Positions 26,770 through 35,774 are shown, counted from the stretch's first letter. The stretch: 64,000 bases of DNA from Herbaspirillum sp. GW103 (GCF_000261365.1 NZ_AJVC01000006.1:620001-684000); one strand, 5' to 3'. Numbers and translations: made by a program. Notes: generated by a model not told the origin, from the sequence alone.

Positions 26770-27873
26770 TCACGCATTGCGCGGATTACGCCCATGCTTG
26801 CGCTGATACATCGCCTGGTCAGCCGCATGCAGCAAGGCGCTGAAGTCGCACATCTCCGACGGCGTCACCGTGGCTGCGCCGAGGCTGATTTCGATATCCG
26901 TATGCGGCCACCTCACGCGTGCCACCGCCTGCCTGATGCGTTCGGATACCTGCAATGCGCCGGTCTCGTCGGTATCCGGCAGGATCAGCGAGAACTCATC
27001 GCCACCGTAGCGCGCCAGGAAATCGCTGGCACGCAGCGGCGAGCGCAACACACGAGCAAGCTGCACCAACAGCGCATCACCGGCGGGGTGACCATAGGTA
27101 TCGTTGTATTGCTTGAAGTAATCCACGTCCACCATCAGCATGGTCAAGGGGCGGGCGTTGCGCAGATGGCGCGTCCACTCCTCGCGCAGGCGTGAATCAA
27201 AACTGCGGCGATTGCCGATGCCGGTCAGGGCGTCGGTCAGCGTCTGCTGCTCCAGCTTCTGCATGGCGCGATGGCTGTCGATCTGCGCTTCGAGCTGGCG
27301 TGCCAGCTTCTGGAAAGCTTCGCGTTGCGCCGGAGTCAGCGTGCGCGGTGCGCGGTCCATCACGCACAGCGTACCCAGGAGATCGCCATTGCCCGATACC
27401 AGCGGCACGCCCGCATAAAATCGCACCGCCGGATTGCCGCGGGCCAATGCACTGGTGGCAAAGCGCAGATCGCCGGCCAGGTCACTGACCTCGGTAACCT
27501 GGCCCGGCGTACGCGCGGCCAGTTCACACAGCGAGAAGTCGACGGCATGACGCAGTACACCGGTCTGACCGGGGAAGCGCCACCATTGGTTGCGAGCATC
27601 ACCGCGGCCATTGTTGACCGAGAGGTAAGGATGCTGCAGACCGATATCGGCGTGCAGCTGGCTGAACATGCCCATGGGGGTGCCGCAGACGCTGGAGGCC
27701 AGCGAGATGAAGTCGGACAGGGCCGGTTCCAGCCAGGCATCGGCATCGCTGTCGGTATGCGCCAGCTCGATGCGCTGGGCAGGGTCTTGCGGGTTCGCGT
27801 GATGCGTAGCCTGGGACCGCTTGAAAATGGAGCGTTCGGGAGTGTACTGAGCGTGCAAGTCTCGAATGTTCAT
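26770..27873 (-). CDS. GAF-GGDEF diguanylate cyclase
   Basis: 367-residue soluble protein with an N-terminal GAF-type sensor (about 45-200; NQWWRFPGQTG, VRFYAGVPLVSGNGDLLGTL and CVMDRAPRTL are typical) and a C-terminal GGDEF domain from about residue 210. The catalytic signature YGGDEF is intact at 290-294, and the I-site RASD sits at 281-284 exactly five residues before it, so product inhibition is expected. There is no transmembrane segment. It should produce c-di-GMP in response to a small ligand or redox cue bound by GAF (inference). It is monocistronic with its own strong terminator. Confidence 0.93.
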   Translation of the reverse strand: MNIRDLHAQYTPERSIFKRSQATHHANPQDPAQRIELAHTDSDADAWLEPALSDFISLASSVCGTPMGMFSQLHADIGLQHPYLSVNNGRGDARNQWWRFPGQTGVLRHAVDFSLCELAARTPGQVTEVSDLAGDLRFATSALARGNPAVRFYAGVPLVSGNGDLLGTLCVMDRAPRTLTPAQREAFQKLARQLEAQIDSHRAMQKLEQQTLTDALTGIGNRRSFDSRLREEWTRHLRNARPLTMLMVDVDYFKQYNDTYGHPAGDALLVQLARVLRSPLRASDFLARYGGDEFSLILPDTDETGALQVSERIRQAVARVRWPHTDIEISLGAATVTPSEMCDFSALLHAADQAMYQRKHGRNPRNA

Positions 27874-28408
27874 GGCGCGATACTCGTGAGGGTTGGGGTG
27901 CGTTATGTTCGGTCACCGTCTGCGCAGCGCTATGCAGTGGGGGACGGCGCGGCAGGTCAGTGTGCAAGTGGAAATATTTTTCTTTTTTCTTCACCGCACA
28001 CCATGTTGCCCTGCGACATCAAGGTAGCAGATCAAGTTCGGAAGTAAACCGCTTGAGAACATCCTCTTACAATTTATACGCGTTCGTAGTGCAAACGATG
28101 CTATTCCGATCACATACAGACAGCTTGGCTGATCATGCTGACAATTGACGTTTTATTAGTCTCTTGCCGACGGTAAGTGAGGATAGTTTCTTCGCACGCA
28201 TATGAACATCGGACAGCACCACTTTCGCGTGTCAGCGGATTCTTATATTGCTCTGCAATATTTCGTGCAAAGGACGACAGAAAGGCGTCGCCGGACAGCG
28301 ACACAACAGCGTCGCCACAGGGAGACGATTAATGCTTGCCAAGCGCGGTGGTCGTAAATAAACTCTGCCGTTCCTTGTTTGATCCGATCAACGTTTTTGA
28401 AAGCAGAG
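27874..28408. other. AT-richer intergenic region, no convincing gene
   Basis: This 535-bp gap separates the minus-strand GAF-GGDEF gene from the plus-strand VOC gene and is visibly richer in A and T than its surroundings, especially 27960-28400. Short frames here lack ribosome binding sites and recognisable composition. The only clear element is TTGATC-C-GATCAA at 28379-28391, a perfect 6-bp inverted repeat ending 17 bp before the VOC start. Confidence 0.5.
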
Positions 28409-28819
28409 ATGTCGACCCAGCCCAAAGCAGGCGCAGTCCTGTTCGCCAAAGATGTAGCCCGCCTCGCCGCGTTTTATGCGCAGGTGCTGGCGGTGGTTCC
28501 CAAGCAGGCCCAGGCCGAGAAGGTAGTGATCGAGGCCGAGGATTTCCTGCTGGTGATTCATGCGATTCCACAAGCCACGGCAGCCAAGGTGGAGATTTGT
28601 TCACCACCGGTGCTGCGCGAGAACGTGCCGGTGAAGCTCTTCCTTCCCGTGCGTTCACTTGCCCACACGCGCCTGTCTGCCGAGCAGCTCGGCGGTGGCA
28701 TGAAGCCCGCCGCGGCTGAATGGAACGGACCGGATTTCCGTGCCTGCGATGGCTTCGATCCGGAAGGCAACGTAGTGCAGTTCCGCGAGGTCCTGCGCGA
28801 AACGGCGCTGGCGTCCTGA
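28409..28819 (+). CDS. VOC-superfamily (glyoxalase/bleomycin-resistance-like) protein
   Basis: 136-residue single-domain vicinal oxygen chelate protein. The N-terminal FAKDVARLAAFYAQVLAVVP is the characteristic beta-alpha opening, and the C-terminal FRACDGFDPEGNVVQFREVL is the closing beta strand with the usual D-P-x-GN-V/-Q-FRE pattern. Metal-site residues cannot be assigned with certainty; several VOC proteins of this size are not enzymes. The start at 28409 has only a weak AGCAGAG upstream, but the frame before it reads into low-quality sequence. It is monocistronic and followed by a terminator shared with the convergent gene. Confidence 0.8.
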   Translation: MSTQPKAGAVLFAKDVARLAAFYAQVLAVVPKQAQAEKVVIEAEDFLLVIHAIPQATAAKVEICSPPVLRENVPVKLFLPVRSLAHTRLSAEQLGGGMKPAAAEWNGPDFRACDGFDPEGNVVQFREVLRETALAS

Positions 28820-28887
28820 ACGCGTGATGCACCGGGGAGAAGGCAGCGCGGCATCACAAGAACAGCATCGCGCTGTGTCCTTCACCC

Positions 28888-28930
28888 GAAAAAAAGCCGC
28901 CCGGTTGCACCGCGCGGCTTTTCGTTTTGG
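28888..28930. terminator. bidirectional Rho-independent terminator
   Basis: AAAAAAGCCGC at 28890-28900 pairs with GCGGCTTTT at 28914-28922, with an inner GGT/ACC pairing around TGC. A-run before and T-run after the GC stem make it functional on both strands, fitting its place between the convergent VOC and CHMI-like genes. Confidence 0.8.
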
Positions 28931-28968
28931 GGTGTCCGCTGCCAGGGCAGCAGGGTCACGCCATCGGC

Positions 28969-29328
28969 TTATTGCAGGGCGACCTTGAAATAGGTCTCGC
29001 GCTGCATGTCGACCACTTCCACGGTGATCTGCACCTGGAGATCCTTGGGCCAGCTCTGGTCCTTCTGGATCGCCGCACCCAGCAGGTCCGACACCGTCTT
29101 CTTTTCTTCCAGCGTGCGGCCGGTCAGGATGGCCAGGCGCAGTGCGACGAAGGCACGCTTGGCCTCGGCAGCGGTACCGACCAGGTAGTTGTCCAGGCGC
29201 ACGGCACGCGCCTTGATGGCGTTCTCTTCAAAGTGGCCGCTGGCCACCAGTGCCTGGTTGAGCTTGAGCAGGGTGGGCTGCACATCGAGCGCGAGATTGC
29301 CGGTGTATTCCAGAACGAGATGGGGCAT
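28969..29328 (-). CDS. 5-carboxymethyl-2-hydroxymuconate isomerase-like protein
   Basis: 119-residue member of the CHMI/tautomerase family. The N-terminus MPHLVLEYTGNL puts the catalytic Pro directly after Met, and the middle segment AIKARAVRLDNYLVG is the family hallmark. In homoprotocatechuate degradation this enzyme isomerises 5-carboxymethyl-2-hydroxymuconate, but no other hpa genes are present here, so the substrate in this strain is uncertain. GGAAA precedes the ATG. It follows the Ser/Thr dehydratase gene on the same strand with a 111-bp gap and might be cotranscribed. Confidence 0.85.
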   Translation of the reverse strand: MPHLVLEYTGNLALDVQPTLLKLNQALVASGHFEENAIKARAVRLDNYLVGTAAEAKRAFVALRLAILTGRTLEEKKTVSDLLGAAIQKDQSWPKDLQVQITVEVVDMQRETYFKVALQ

Positions 29329-29439
29329 GGTGTTTCCAGTCCTTGTGATTGAATGGTGGGAGCAAAGTCAATGATGAGGCTCAACACTGTAAGTCAAAAT
29401 GACCCCGCGCGAGATTGGGGTCACTGATGCGGCCAATCA

Positions 29440-30417
29440 TCAGGACAAATACCCCGACAACTTGCCCAGGTCGATGTTGCCCCCGCTGATGATCACGCCC
29501 ACGCGCTTGCCCTGCAGCTGGTCCTTCAGCTTGCGGGCCGCGGCAAAGCCCAGGCAGCCGGTCGGTTCCACCACCATCTTCATGCGTTCGGCAAAGAAGC
29601 GCAGGCCCGACACCAGCTCGGCGTCGCTGACCGTATGGATGTCGTCCACCAGCTCGCGGATGACCTCGAAGGTGTACTTGCCCAGGTGCTGCGTCTGGGC
29701 GCCATCGGCAATGGTCTTGGGGGTATCGATGTGCACGATCTGGCCTGCGCGCAGCGATTGCTGGCCATCGTTGCCCGCTTCCGGCTCGACGCCATAAATC
29801 TTGCAGTCGGGCGACAGCGCCCGCGCCGCCAGTGCCGCGCCCGAGAGCAGGCCGCCGCCGCCCAGGCAGACGAAGAGCGCATCCAGCGGGCCGGTTTCCT
29901 GCAGCAGTTCCAGCGTGGCCGTTCCCTGACCGGCCATCACGTGCGGATGGTCGTAGGGCGGGATCAGCGTCATCTTGCGTTCGGCCGCCAGGCGCGCACC
30001 GATGGCTTCGCGGTCCTCGGTATAGCGGTCATACGTCACTACCTCGGCGCCGTAACCGCGCGTTGCAGCCACCTTCGCCGCAGGCGCGTCCTGGGGCATG
30101 ACGATCACTGCCGGAATACCCAGCAGCTGCGCCGCCAGCGCTGTCCCCTGGGCATGGTTGCCGGAAGAGAAGGTGATCACGCCATGCTTGCGCTGCTCGC
30201 TGTCGAATTGTGAAAGCGCATTCATGGCGCCACGGAACTTGAAGGCGCCCATGCGCTGGAAGTTCTCGCACTTGAAGAACAGTTGCGCGCCAACCTCCGC
30301 ATCGGCCGTGCGCGAGCGCAGTACGGGCGTCTTGTGGGCCCAGGGCTTGATGCGTTCGGCAGCCAGCAGGACGTCGGCAAAGCTGGGCAATTCGGTGGAA
30401 CTGGAGAGGGGAATCAT
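29440..30417 (-). CDS. PLP-dependent serine/threonine dehydratase-like enzyme
   Basis: 325-residue fold type II PLP enzyme. The Schiff-base Lys is in FQRMGAFKFRGAMNAL, the phosphate-binding glycine loop is CLGGGGLLSGAALA, and ITFSSGNHAQGTALAAQLLG is the substrate Ser/Asn loop. It matches catabolic threonine dehydratase, serine racemase and hydroxyaspartate dehydratase; the C-terminal ACT domain of biosynthetic IlvA is missing. AAGGAAA precedes the chosen ATG at 30417; a longer frame to 30495 would overlap the upstream regulator. The regulator gene ends 74 bp upstream on the same strand, so it probably controls this enzyme. Confidence 0.9.
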   Translation of the reverse strand: MIPLSSSTELPSFADVLLAAERIKPWAHKTPVLRSRTADAEVGAQLFFKCENFQRMGAFKFRGAMNALSQFDSEQRKHGVITFSSGNHAQGTALAAQLLGIPAVIVMPQDAPAAKVAATRGYGAEVVTYDRYTEDREAIGARLAAERKMTLIPPYDHPHVMAGQGTATLELLQETGPLDALFVCLGGGGLLSGAALAARALSPDCKIYGVEPEAGNDGQQSLRAGQIVHIDTPKTIADGAQTQHLGKYTFEVIRELVDDIHTVSDAELVSGLRFFAERMKMVVEPTGCLGFAAARKLKDQLQGKRVGVIISGGNIDLGKLSGYLS

Positions 30418-30491
30418 GAGGTTTCCTTCAAGTGGGATGGAAAGATGAGGACCTTGAGCATGGCAAGCGATGAAGGCGCGGAGCGCAGCCC

Positions 30492-31154
30492 TCACGCCTT
30501 CTCGTCGTTGTAGACCGTCGCGCGCGACACCCCCAGGTGCGCGGCCACGATTTCGGCCGAGCGCCGCACATCCATGCAGCCGGACTGCCGCAACTCACGC
30601 ATGAGCTGGCGGCGGTCCTCGGCCTTGAGACTACGCGGGGTGGTCGACATTCGGGCGGCAAAGGCATCGATGCGACTGCGCAGGGCATCGGCGCCTGCCG
30701 GCTCCAGCGTCTCGGCCACGCGGACCGCGTTGTCGATGCCGCCGAACTGGCGCAGCATGCCTTGCAGTGCGCCGAACAGGGTCAGGTCGATGTTCATGCA
30801 CAAGGCGGCCACGTATTTGCCGTCGGCATCCTTGATGCCGATCGAGGTGCTCTTGGCCTGGCGTCCGTCGGGCAGGGTGTTGGCGTAATTGGTCAGGACC
30901 TGCGGATAGCTCTCGTCGGCGATGCGTGCCAGTCCCAGTTCGGTGGTGGCATCTCCTACCTCGCGGCCGGACAGGTTGTTGTGCAGGGCGACGATGGAGT
31001 GATCCGCGTCACGCAGGTCGTGCAGCACCACTTCGCAGAAGGGGGCGAAGGTCTCGCCCAGGCCCTTGGCCACCTGCTGCAATTGCGAAAGCAGCAGAGC
31101 ATGGTCGGGACGGTCAGGCTTCTTTTTTCGGGTGCGGGAGGTCATGCGATACAT
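30492..31154 (-). CDS. YheO-type PAS/HTH regulator (DauR-like)
   Basis: 220-residue transcription factor. The N-terminal YheO-like PAS domain (about 20-135) shows FAPFCEVVLHDLRDADHSIVAL and SIGIKDADGKYVAALCMNIDLT; the C-terminal HTH (about 170-218) shows DVRRSAEIVAAHLGVSRATVYND. The best known relative, DauR, represses D-arginine utilisation genes. The start is ambiguous between ATG at 31154 and ATG at 31145; neither has a strong ribosome binding site. It precedes the Ser/Thr dehydratase gene in a likely operon and is divergent from a LysR gene. A short inverted repeat immediately upstream may be its own operator. Confidence 0.87.
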   Translation of the reverse strand: MYRMTSRTRKKKPDRPDHALLLSQLQQVAKGLGETFAPFCEVVLHDLRDADHSIVALHNNLSGREVGDATTELGLARIADESYPQVLTNYANTLPDGRQAKSTSIGIKDADGKYVAALCMNIDLTLFGALQGMLRQFGGIDNAVRVAETLEPAGADALRSRIDAFAARMSTTPRSLKAEDRRQLMRELRQSGCMDVRRSAEIVAAHLGVSRATVYNDEKA

Positions 31155-31158
31155 ATTA

Positions 31159-31170
31159 TCTAAAATTAGA
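31159..31170. promoter_or_regulatory. TCTAA-AA-TTAGA inverted repeat upstream of the YheO-type gene
   Basis: Perfect 5-bp arms around AA, starting 5 bp before the regulator ATG in an otherwise GC-rich region. The position suits autorepression by the YheO-type regulator; the assignment is inference. Confidence 0.35.
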
Positions 31171-31308
31171 CGGTATGTATAGCCGCGATGTTGCGCTGCA
31201 TTCTCGTCCGCTTGCGAGGGGCTTTCCGGACTGCAAGACGGTGCCTGTTGCTATCATGAGCTCTTGTTCATGACTGTTGTTTCCAGCCGTCCATCCCTGA
31301 GCGCACCC

Positions 31309-32211
31309 ATGAGAGACCTTCCCCCCACGGCCACCCTGCGGGCCTTTGAAGTCGCCACCCGCCATCCCAGTTTCACCTCCGCCTCGGAAGAGCTGCATGT
31401 CACGCAGAGTGCGGTCAGCCACCAGCTGCGCCACCTCGAAGCGCTGTGGGGCATGCCGCTGTTCCAGCGCGGCAAGTCCAACACGCTGACCCCGGCGGGG
31501 GCTGCGCTGGCGCCGGTGGTGCGCGAGTTCTTCGCCCGCCTTGAAGCCACCCTGGCCGAGCTGCGCGCACAGGAAGGGCGGCAGCCGCTGAAGGTCAGTA
31601 CCACCTATTCCTTTGCGCTCAAATGGTTGCTGCCCCGGCTGCCCGCGCTGGCACAGGCCCATCCCGAGCTGCTGGTGACGTTGGAGACCACCGATACGGC
31701 CATCCACTTCACGCCGTCCGAGCCGGATGTGGCGATCCGCTTCGGTCCCGGCCACTATCCCAGCCTGTTTTCCGAATTCCTGTTCCGCGAGCAGGTGTTC
31801 CCGGTGGCCAGCCCGGCCCTGCTGGCGCGCCTGGGCATGCCGCGCAAGCCGGCCGACCTGCGCCGCTATCCCTTGCTCACGCGCGCCGGGGCCGACATGG
31901 TGCCGAAATGGGACCTGTGGTTCCAGCAAGCCGGGGTGAGTGTCTCGGCTTTGCGGGAAAGCGTGCGCCTGGCCGATACCAACATGACGCTCGAGGCGGC
32001 GCTGCTGGGCCAGGGCGTGGCCCTGGCCCGCAGCGGCCATGTCGAGCAGGAACTGGCCAATGGCAGCCTGGTGCGGCTGTTCGAGCTGGCCTTGCCTTCC
32101 CCGCTGGCCTATTACTTTGTCTGCCCCAAGGGCGTGGAGACGCAGCCGCACGTGGCCAGTTTCCGTGCCTGGCTGCTGGCGCAGTCACAGGTCGCCGGTG
32201 CGCGCTACTGA
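31309..32211 (+). CDS. LysR-family regulator (GcvA-like)
   Basis: 300-residue LysR protein. MRDLPPTATLRAFEVATRH, then SFTSASEELHVTQSAVSHQL is the N-terminal winged helix of the GcvA group, followed by the substrate-binding domain with QPLKVSTTYSFALKWLLPRL. The start at 31309 is chosen because GcvA-type proteins begin close to this motif; ATG at 31270 and TTG at 31264 are upstream alternatives and the ribosome binding site is weak in each case. It lies between the divergent YheO-type regulator and the EamA transporter (gap 100 bp). Its target is not evident; the downstream exporter and SDR are candidates. Confidence 0.88.
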   Translation: MRDLPPTATLRAFEVATRHPSFTSASEELHVTQSAVSHQLRHLEALWGMPLFQRGKSNTLTPAGAALAPVVREFFARLEATLAELRAQEGRQPLKVSTTYSFALKWLLPRLPALAQAHPELLVTLETTDTAIHFTPSEPDVAIRFGPGHYPSLFSEFLFREQVFPVASPALLARLGMPRKPADLRRYPLLTRAGADMVPKWDLWFQQAGVSVSALRESVRLADTNMTLEAALLGQGVALARSGHVEQELANGSLVRLFELALPSPLAYYFVCPKGVETQPHVASFRAWLLAQSQVAGARY

Positions 32212-32311
32212 GCTGCGGGGTCACCGCCTCGGCGCCAGGCATGAGGATTTGCTCATGACGGGATGAGGAGACTTCGCTTCTGTCCGGCGGCGCTCCTGCT
32301 TACCATGGCGC

Positions 32312-33148
32312 ATGCCTTTGCCTGTCGTCCTGCTCATCCTCCTTGCCGCCTTCCTGCATGCCAGCTGGAATGCGCTGCTGCGCAATGGCGCCGACCGCCT
32401 CTGGTCGATGACCGTGATGTGCCTGGCCGTCGCCCTGGCCAGCCTGGCCGCCACGCCGTGGCTGCCGGTACCGTTGCCGGCCAGCTGGCCGTATGGAGTG
32501 CTCTCGGCCCTGCTGCACGTGGGCTACAACCTGTTCCTGGTGCGCAGTTACCGCAGCGGTGAGCTGGGCCAAACCTATCCGATTGCGCGTGGAAGCTCAC
32601 CCCTGCTGGTCACGCTGGGCGCGGCTCTGCTCGCCGGCGAGACGCCGGGACCGCTGGCGCTGCTGGGCATCGGGCTGGTATCGGGCGGCATCATCGCCCT
32701 GGCATTCCGGGGCCGCAGGGTGGCACTGCCCGGCCTGCGCTATGCCCTGGGGACCGGCTGCTTCATCGCGGCCTACAGCGTGGTGGATGGCCTGGGTGTG
32801 CGGCTCGCGGGCAACCCCATGGCCTATACCGCATGGATGTGCGCGGGATGGGGCTTGCTGATGCCCGCCGTCTTCATGGCCTGGCGCGGCCCCCGTGCAT
32901 TGTGGCAGCCACCTGCATCGGCGGCGACCTTTGCCACCGCTTTCGCGGGCGGTCTGGTGTCGCTGCTGGCCTATGGCATCGTCATCCAGGCCATGGCGCT
33001 GGCGCCCATGGGCGCGGTCTCGGCGCTGCGCGAAACCAGCGTCTTGTTTGCCGCCATCATCGGCCGGCTGTTCCTGGGCGAGACGCTGAGCTGGCCACGG
33101 GTACTGGCCTGTGCCGCCATTGCAGCCGGGACGGTACTGATCGGTTGA
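32312..33148 (+). CDS. EamA/DMT-family membrane transporter
   Basis: 278-residue integral membrane protein with about ten predicted helices arranged as two EamA repeats; ILLAAFLHASWNALLRNG and, in the second half, APMGAVSALRETSVLFAAII followed by GRLFLGE are classic for the drug/metabolite transporter superfamily. Such proteins usually export amino acids or other small metabolites. It follows the LysR gene on the same strand and precedes an SDR gene by 60 bp. No strong ribosome binding site is seen. Confidence 0.87.
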   Translation: MPLPVVLLILLAAFLHASWNALLRNGADRLWSMTVMCLAVALASLAATPWLPVPLPASWPYGVLSALLHVGYNLFLVRSYRSGELGQTYPIARGSSPLLVTLGAALLAGETPGPLALLGIGLVSGGIIALAFRGRRVALPGLRYALGTGCFIAAYSVVDGLGVRLAGNPMAYTAWMCAGWGLLMPAVFMAWRGPRALWQPPASAATFATAFAGGLVSLLAYGIVIQAMALAPMGAVSALRETSVLFAAIIGRLFLGETLSWPRVLACAAIAAGTVLIG

Positions 33149-33208
33149 TCCGGTGGCTGTTCCCGCCGCTGCTCCCCTGCCGTTTTGCTCACTCCAAGGA
33201 GATTCGTC

Positions 33209-33970
33209 ATGACTCATGCGTCATCGAAGCCAGTCATCCTCATCACCGGCGGCAGCCGCGGCATGGGAGCCGCCACCGCGCGGCTGGCCGCCGAACGCGG
33301 CTACGATGTGGCCTTCAGCTATCTGCGCGATGCGCCAGCGGCCGATTCGGTGGCGGCCGATATCGCGCAGCGCGGCGCGCGGGCGCTGGCGCTGCGGGCC
33401 GACAGTGCCGACCCGGACCAGGTGGCGCAGCTCTTTGCTGCCATCGATGCGCGCTTCGGCCGCATCGATGTGCTGGTCAACAATGCGGCCATGCTGGAGC
33501 GCCAGTCACGCATGGAAGACCTGGGTTTCGCGCGCATGCAGCGCATCTTCGCGGTCAATGCCATCGGTCCCATGCTGTGCGCGCAGCAGGCGGTCAGGCG
33601 CATGGCCTATCGGCACCAGGGCAGGGGCGGGGTGGTGATCAACGTGTCGTCGGCCTCGGCCCGCCTGGGCAGTCCCAACGAGTATGTCGACTACGCCGCC
33701 TCGAAGGGCGCACTGGAAACCTTCACCACGGGACTGGCCAAGGAAGTCGCCCGCGAAGGCATCCGCGTCAACTGCGTGCGGCCCGGCCACATCTACACCG
33801 ACATGCACGCCAGCGGTGGCGAACCGGACCGGGTCAACCGGGTCAGGGAATCCATCCCCATGGGGCGGGGCGGACAGCCCGAGGAAGTGGCGCGCGCCAT
33901 CCTCTGGCTGGCCAGCGAGGAAGCTTCCTTCAGTACGGGGACTTTTCTGGACGTGACCGGAGGCAAGTGA
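33209..33970 (+). CDS. short-chain dehydrogenase/reductase
   Basis: 253-residue classical SDR. Cofactor motif TGGSRGMG lies near residues 13-20, the NNAA motif follows in VLVNNAAM, and the active site has the Ser in INVSSASA and Y-x-x-x-K in YVDYAASKGALE. PG and a C-terminal FLDVTGGK end are typical of glucose/3-oxoacyl reductase-like members. The start at 33209 has AAGGAGA upstream. The substrate cannot be assigned. It converges with the saccharopine-dehydrogenase-like gene. Confidence 0.92.
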   Translation: MTHASSKPVILITGGSRGMGAATARLAAERGYDVAFSYLRDAPAADSVAADIAQRGARALALRADSADPDQVAQLFAAIDARFGRIDVLVNNAAMLERQSRMEDLGFARMQRIFAVNAIGPMLCAQQAVRRMAYRHQGRGGVVINVSSASARLGSPNEYVDYAASKGALETFTTGLAKEVAREGIRVNCVRPGHIYTDMHASGGEPDRVNRVRESIPMGRGGQPEEVARAILWLASEEASFSTGTFLDVTGGK

Positions 33971-34067
33971 GGCCGGCGTCAGGCTTCAGCATCAACAAGC
34001 GCAGGGCCACGGCCCTGGGCCCTGTGCGGCAATTCATCCTGTCCACAGGCTGGCGTGCAGCGTCCGT

Positions 34068-35144
34068 TCAGGCATACACCGCGCCGAACCGGTTGCCGAG
34101 CAGCTCCGGCAAGCTGATCTGTTCCTGGCGGATGAAGCCGCGCGCTGGCAGTCGACCTGTACGGAACAGGTCCAGCGCCGCGCAGACACCGGCAGCCGTG
34201 CTGGACTGGATGGCGCTCTCGCGCCGGCCCTCGCGCTCCTGCGCGAAGATCTTGCGGGTGAAGACTTCCTGCATCAGCTTGCCTTCCCGCAAGCCGCTGA
34301 CGGTAATGAACACCAGCACCACATCCTGCAAGGTCGCCGGCACGCTCTTGCGCAGGATGTCCTTGAGCAAGCCCGGATCATGCCGCAGCCCGAGATCGCC
34401 CAGCAGGAATTTCATGCGCTGCTGGTGGCCGGGGTAGCGCACCGACTTGTAGTCGAGATTGCGCACCTTGCCGGCTAGCGTCTCACACAGGCTGCTCAGG
34501 CCGCCCGAGGTATTGAAGGCTTCGTACTCCACCCCTTCCAGCGAAAAGTGTTCGAGGTCGGCCAGGGGATCGACCATGACCCGCTCGCCGTCGCGCAAGG
34601 CTTCGCAGGGATGGCAGTACTCGTTGATGAGACCGTCCACGCTCCAGGTCAGGTTGTATTTCAATTCATTGGTCGGATACTGCGGCAGCGCACCGACGCG
34701 CATCTTGATCTCGTGCACTTCTTCAAAGCCGGCGGCCAGATGGTGCGCGGCAATCCCGATGAAGCCCGGGGCCAGACCACACTGCGGCATGAAGGCGCAG
34801 GGCGCATCGGCGGCCAGGGCGGCGATGGCACGCGTGGCCTCTACGTCTTCAGTCAGATCAAAGTAGTGGGTACCGGTCTGTCGCGCCACCTTGGCTACGC
34901 CGATGGCCATGTGATACGGAAGGGCATTGATGACCACGTCGGCGCGCTGCAGCAGTGCCGCCAAGGCCAGCGGGTCGGACGAGTCGAGCACGGCCTTTTC
35001 GGCATGCACGCCCGCGATGGCCTGCAAGGCCGCCGCATCGCGGTCAGCGATGGTGACCTGGTAGTCGCGGCCTTCGCCGCACTCAGCCAGCAGGCGGGCG
35101 ATGGTCTGGCCGATGTGGCCGCAGCCGAGGAGGACGGTACGCAT
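34068..35144 (-). CDS. saccharopine dehydrogenase-family NAD(P) oxidoreductase
   Basis: 358-residue protein beginning MRTVLLGCGHIGQTIARLL, a Rossmann nucleotide-binding motif, with ADVVINALPYHMAIGVAKVA and PQCGLAPGFIGIAAHHLAAG typical of saccharopine dehydrogenase, lysine 6-dehydrogenase and carboxynorspermidine synthase relatives. The single-domain size and GLAPGF signature favour a lysine 6-dehydrogenase- or saccharopine reductase-like enzyme. It lies 165 bp downstream of an Lrp-type regulator on the same strand, and the gap carries a phased array of TCGTCA motifs also present upstream of that regulator, so amino-acid-responsive control is expected. Confidence 0.82.
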   Translation of the reverse strand: MRTVLLGCGHIGQTIARLLAECGEGRDYQVTIADRDAAALQAIAGVHAEKAVLDSSDPLALAALLQRADVVINALPYHMAIGVAKVARQTGTHYFDLTEDVEATRAIAALAADAPCAFMPQCGLAPGFIGIAAHHLAAGFEEVHEIKMRVGALPQYPTNELKYNLTWSVDGLINEYCHPCEALRDGERVMVDPLADLEHFSLEGVEYEAFNTSGGLSSLCETLAGKVRNLDYKSVRYPGHQQRMKFLLGDLGLRHDPGLLKDILRKSVPATLQDVVLVFITVSGLREGKLMQEVFTRKIFAQEREGRRESAIQSSTAAGVCAALDLFRTGRLPARGFIRQEQISLPELLGNRFGAVYA

Positions 35145-35196
35145 GAGGGGCTCCCGAATGAAGATGGATACGATGATTCATTCTAGGTAGCCGCCG

Positions 35197-35265
35197 TGAC
35201 GGAAACCATTGCCAGATCGTCAGAAAGTAGCGCAGATTTCGTCACTTTGCAGTGCAGTTTCGTCA
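35197..35265 (-). promoter_or_regulatory. phased TCGTCA operator array upstream of the saccharopine-dehydrogenase-like gene
   Basis: The gap contains TGACGGAAA (35197-35205), ATCGTCA (35216-35222), TTTCGTCA (35237-35244) and TTTCGTCA (35258-35265). The three direct copies are 21-22 bp apart, two helical turns, so they lie on one DNA face. The same TTTCGTCA motif forms a long inverted repeat upstream of the neighbouring Lrp-type gene. Multimeric Lrp regulators commonly bind such phased sites. Confidence 0.6.
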
Positions 35266-35309
35266 TTATGTAGCGACGCCAATGCAATCCGGCGAAATCG
35301 ACGTGCTTT

Positions 35310-35774
35310 TCAGCGCGTCCTGGCCGCGTCCCCCCGATCAATCTTGCGGGCCAGCACCACCGAGGTAGTGGTCTTGAGCACGCCTTCCATCTCGCCGATC
35401 TGGTCCAGGATCTTGTCCAGCTGTTCGGGCGTATTGACGCGTAGCCAGGCCACGTAATCATATTCGCCGCTGACCGCGCAGAGCTGGTGGACTTCCGGGA
35501 TGCGGCCGAAGCGGCGAATCACGTCGCGCCCGGCACGCGGCTGCACAGTCACGCCCACGTACGCTTGCAGGCTGGCATCGACGACCTCGCGTCCGAGCTT
35601 GAGGGTATAGCCGCCGATGATGCCGGTCTGCTCCAGCCGCTCGATACGGGCTACTACGGTAGTGCGCGCGACTCCCAGGCGCCGTGCAATCTCGGCCACC
35701 GGTTCACGGGCATTGAGCTGGAGGATGGAAAGGAGTTGACGGTCGATGTCGTCGAGTTGGTCCAGCCTGGTCAT
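35310..35774 (-). CDS. Lrp/AsnC-family regulator
   Basis: 154-residue feast/famine regulator: N-terminal HTH with LDDIDRQLLSILQLNAREPV and EIARRLGVARTTVVARIERL, then the RAM ligand-binding domain (VGVTVQPRAGRDVIRRF, VHQLCAVSGEYDYVAWLRV). AGGAGAA precedes the ATG at 35774. It lies directly upstream of the saccharopine-dehydrogenase-like gene on the same strand, and TTTCGTCA motifs precede both genes, pointing to autoregulation and control of the enzyme gene. The ligand is probably an amino acid, perhaps lysine or a relative (inference). Confidence 0.92.
   Translation of the reverse strand: MTRLDQLDDIDRQLLSILQLNAREPVAEIARRLGVARTTVVARIERLEQTGIIGGYTLKLGREVVDASLQAYVGVTVQPRAGRDVIRRFGRIPEVHQLCAVSGEYDYVAWLRVNTPEQLDKILDQIGEMEGVLKTTTSVVLARKIDRGDAARTR

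Noticed and set aside
28110-28304. Short minus-strand frame in an AT-rich gap
   Set aside because: GTG start, no ribosome binding site, no recognisable domain.
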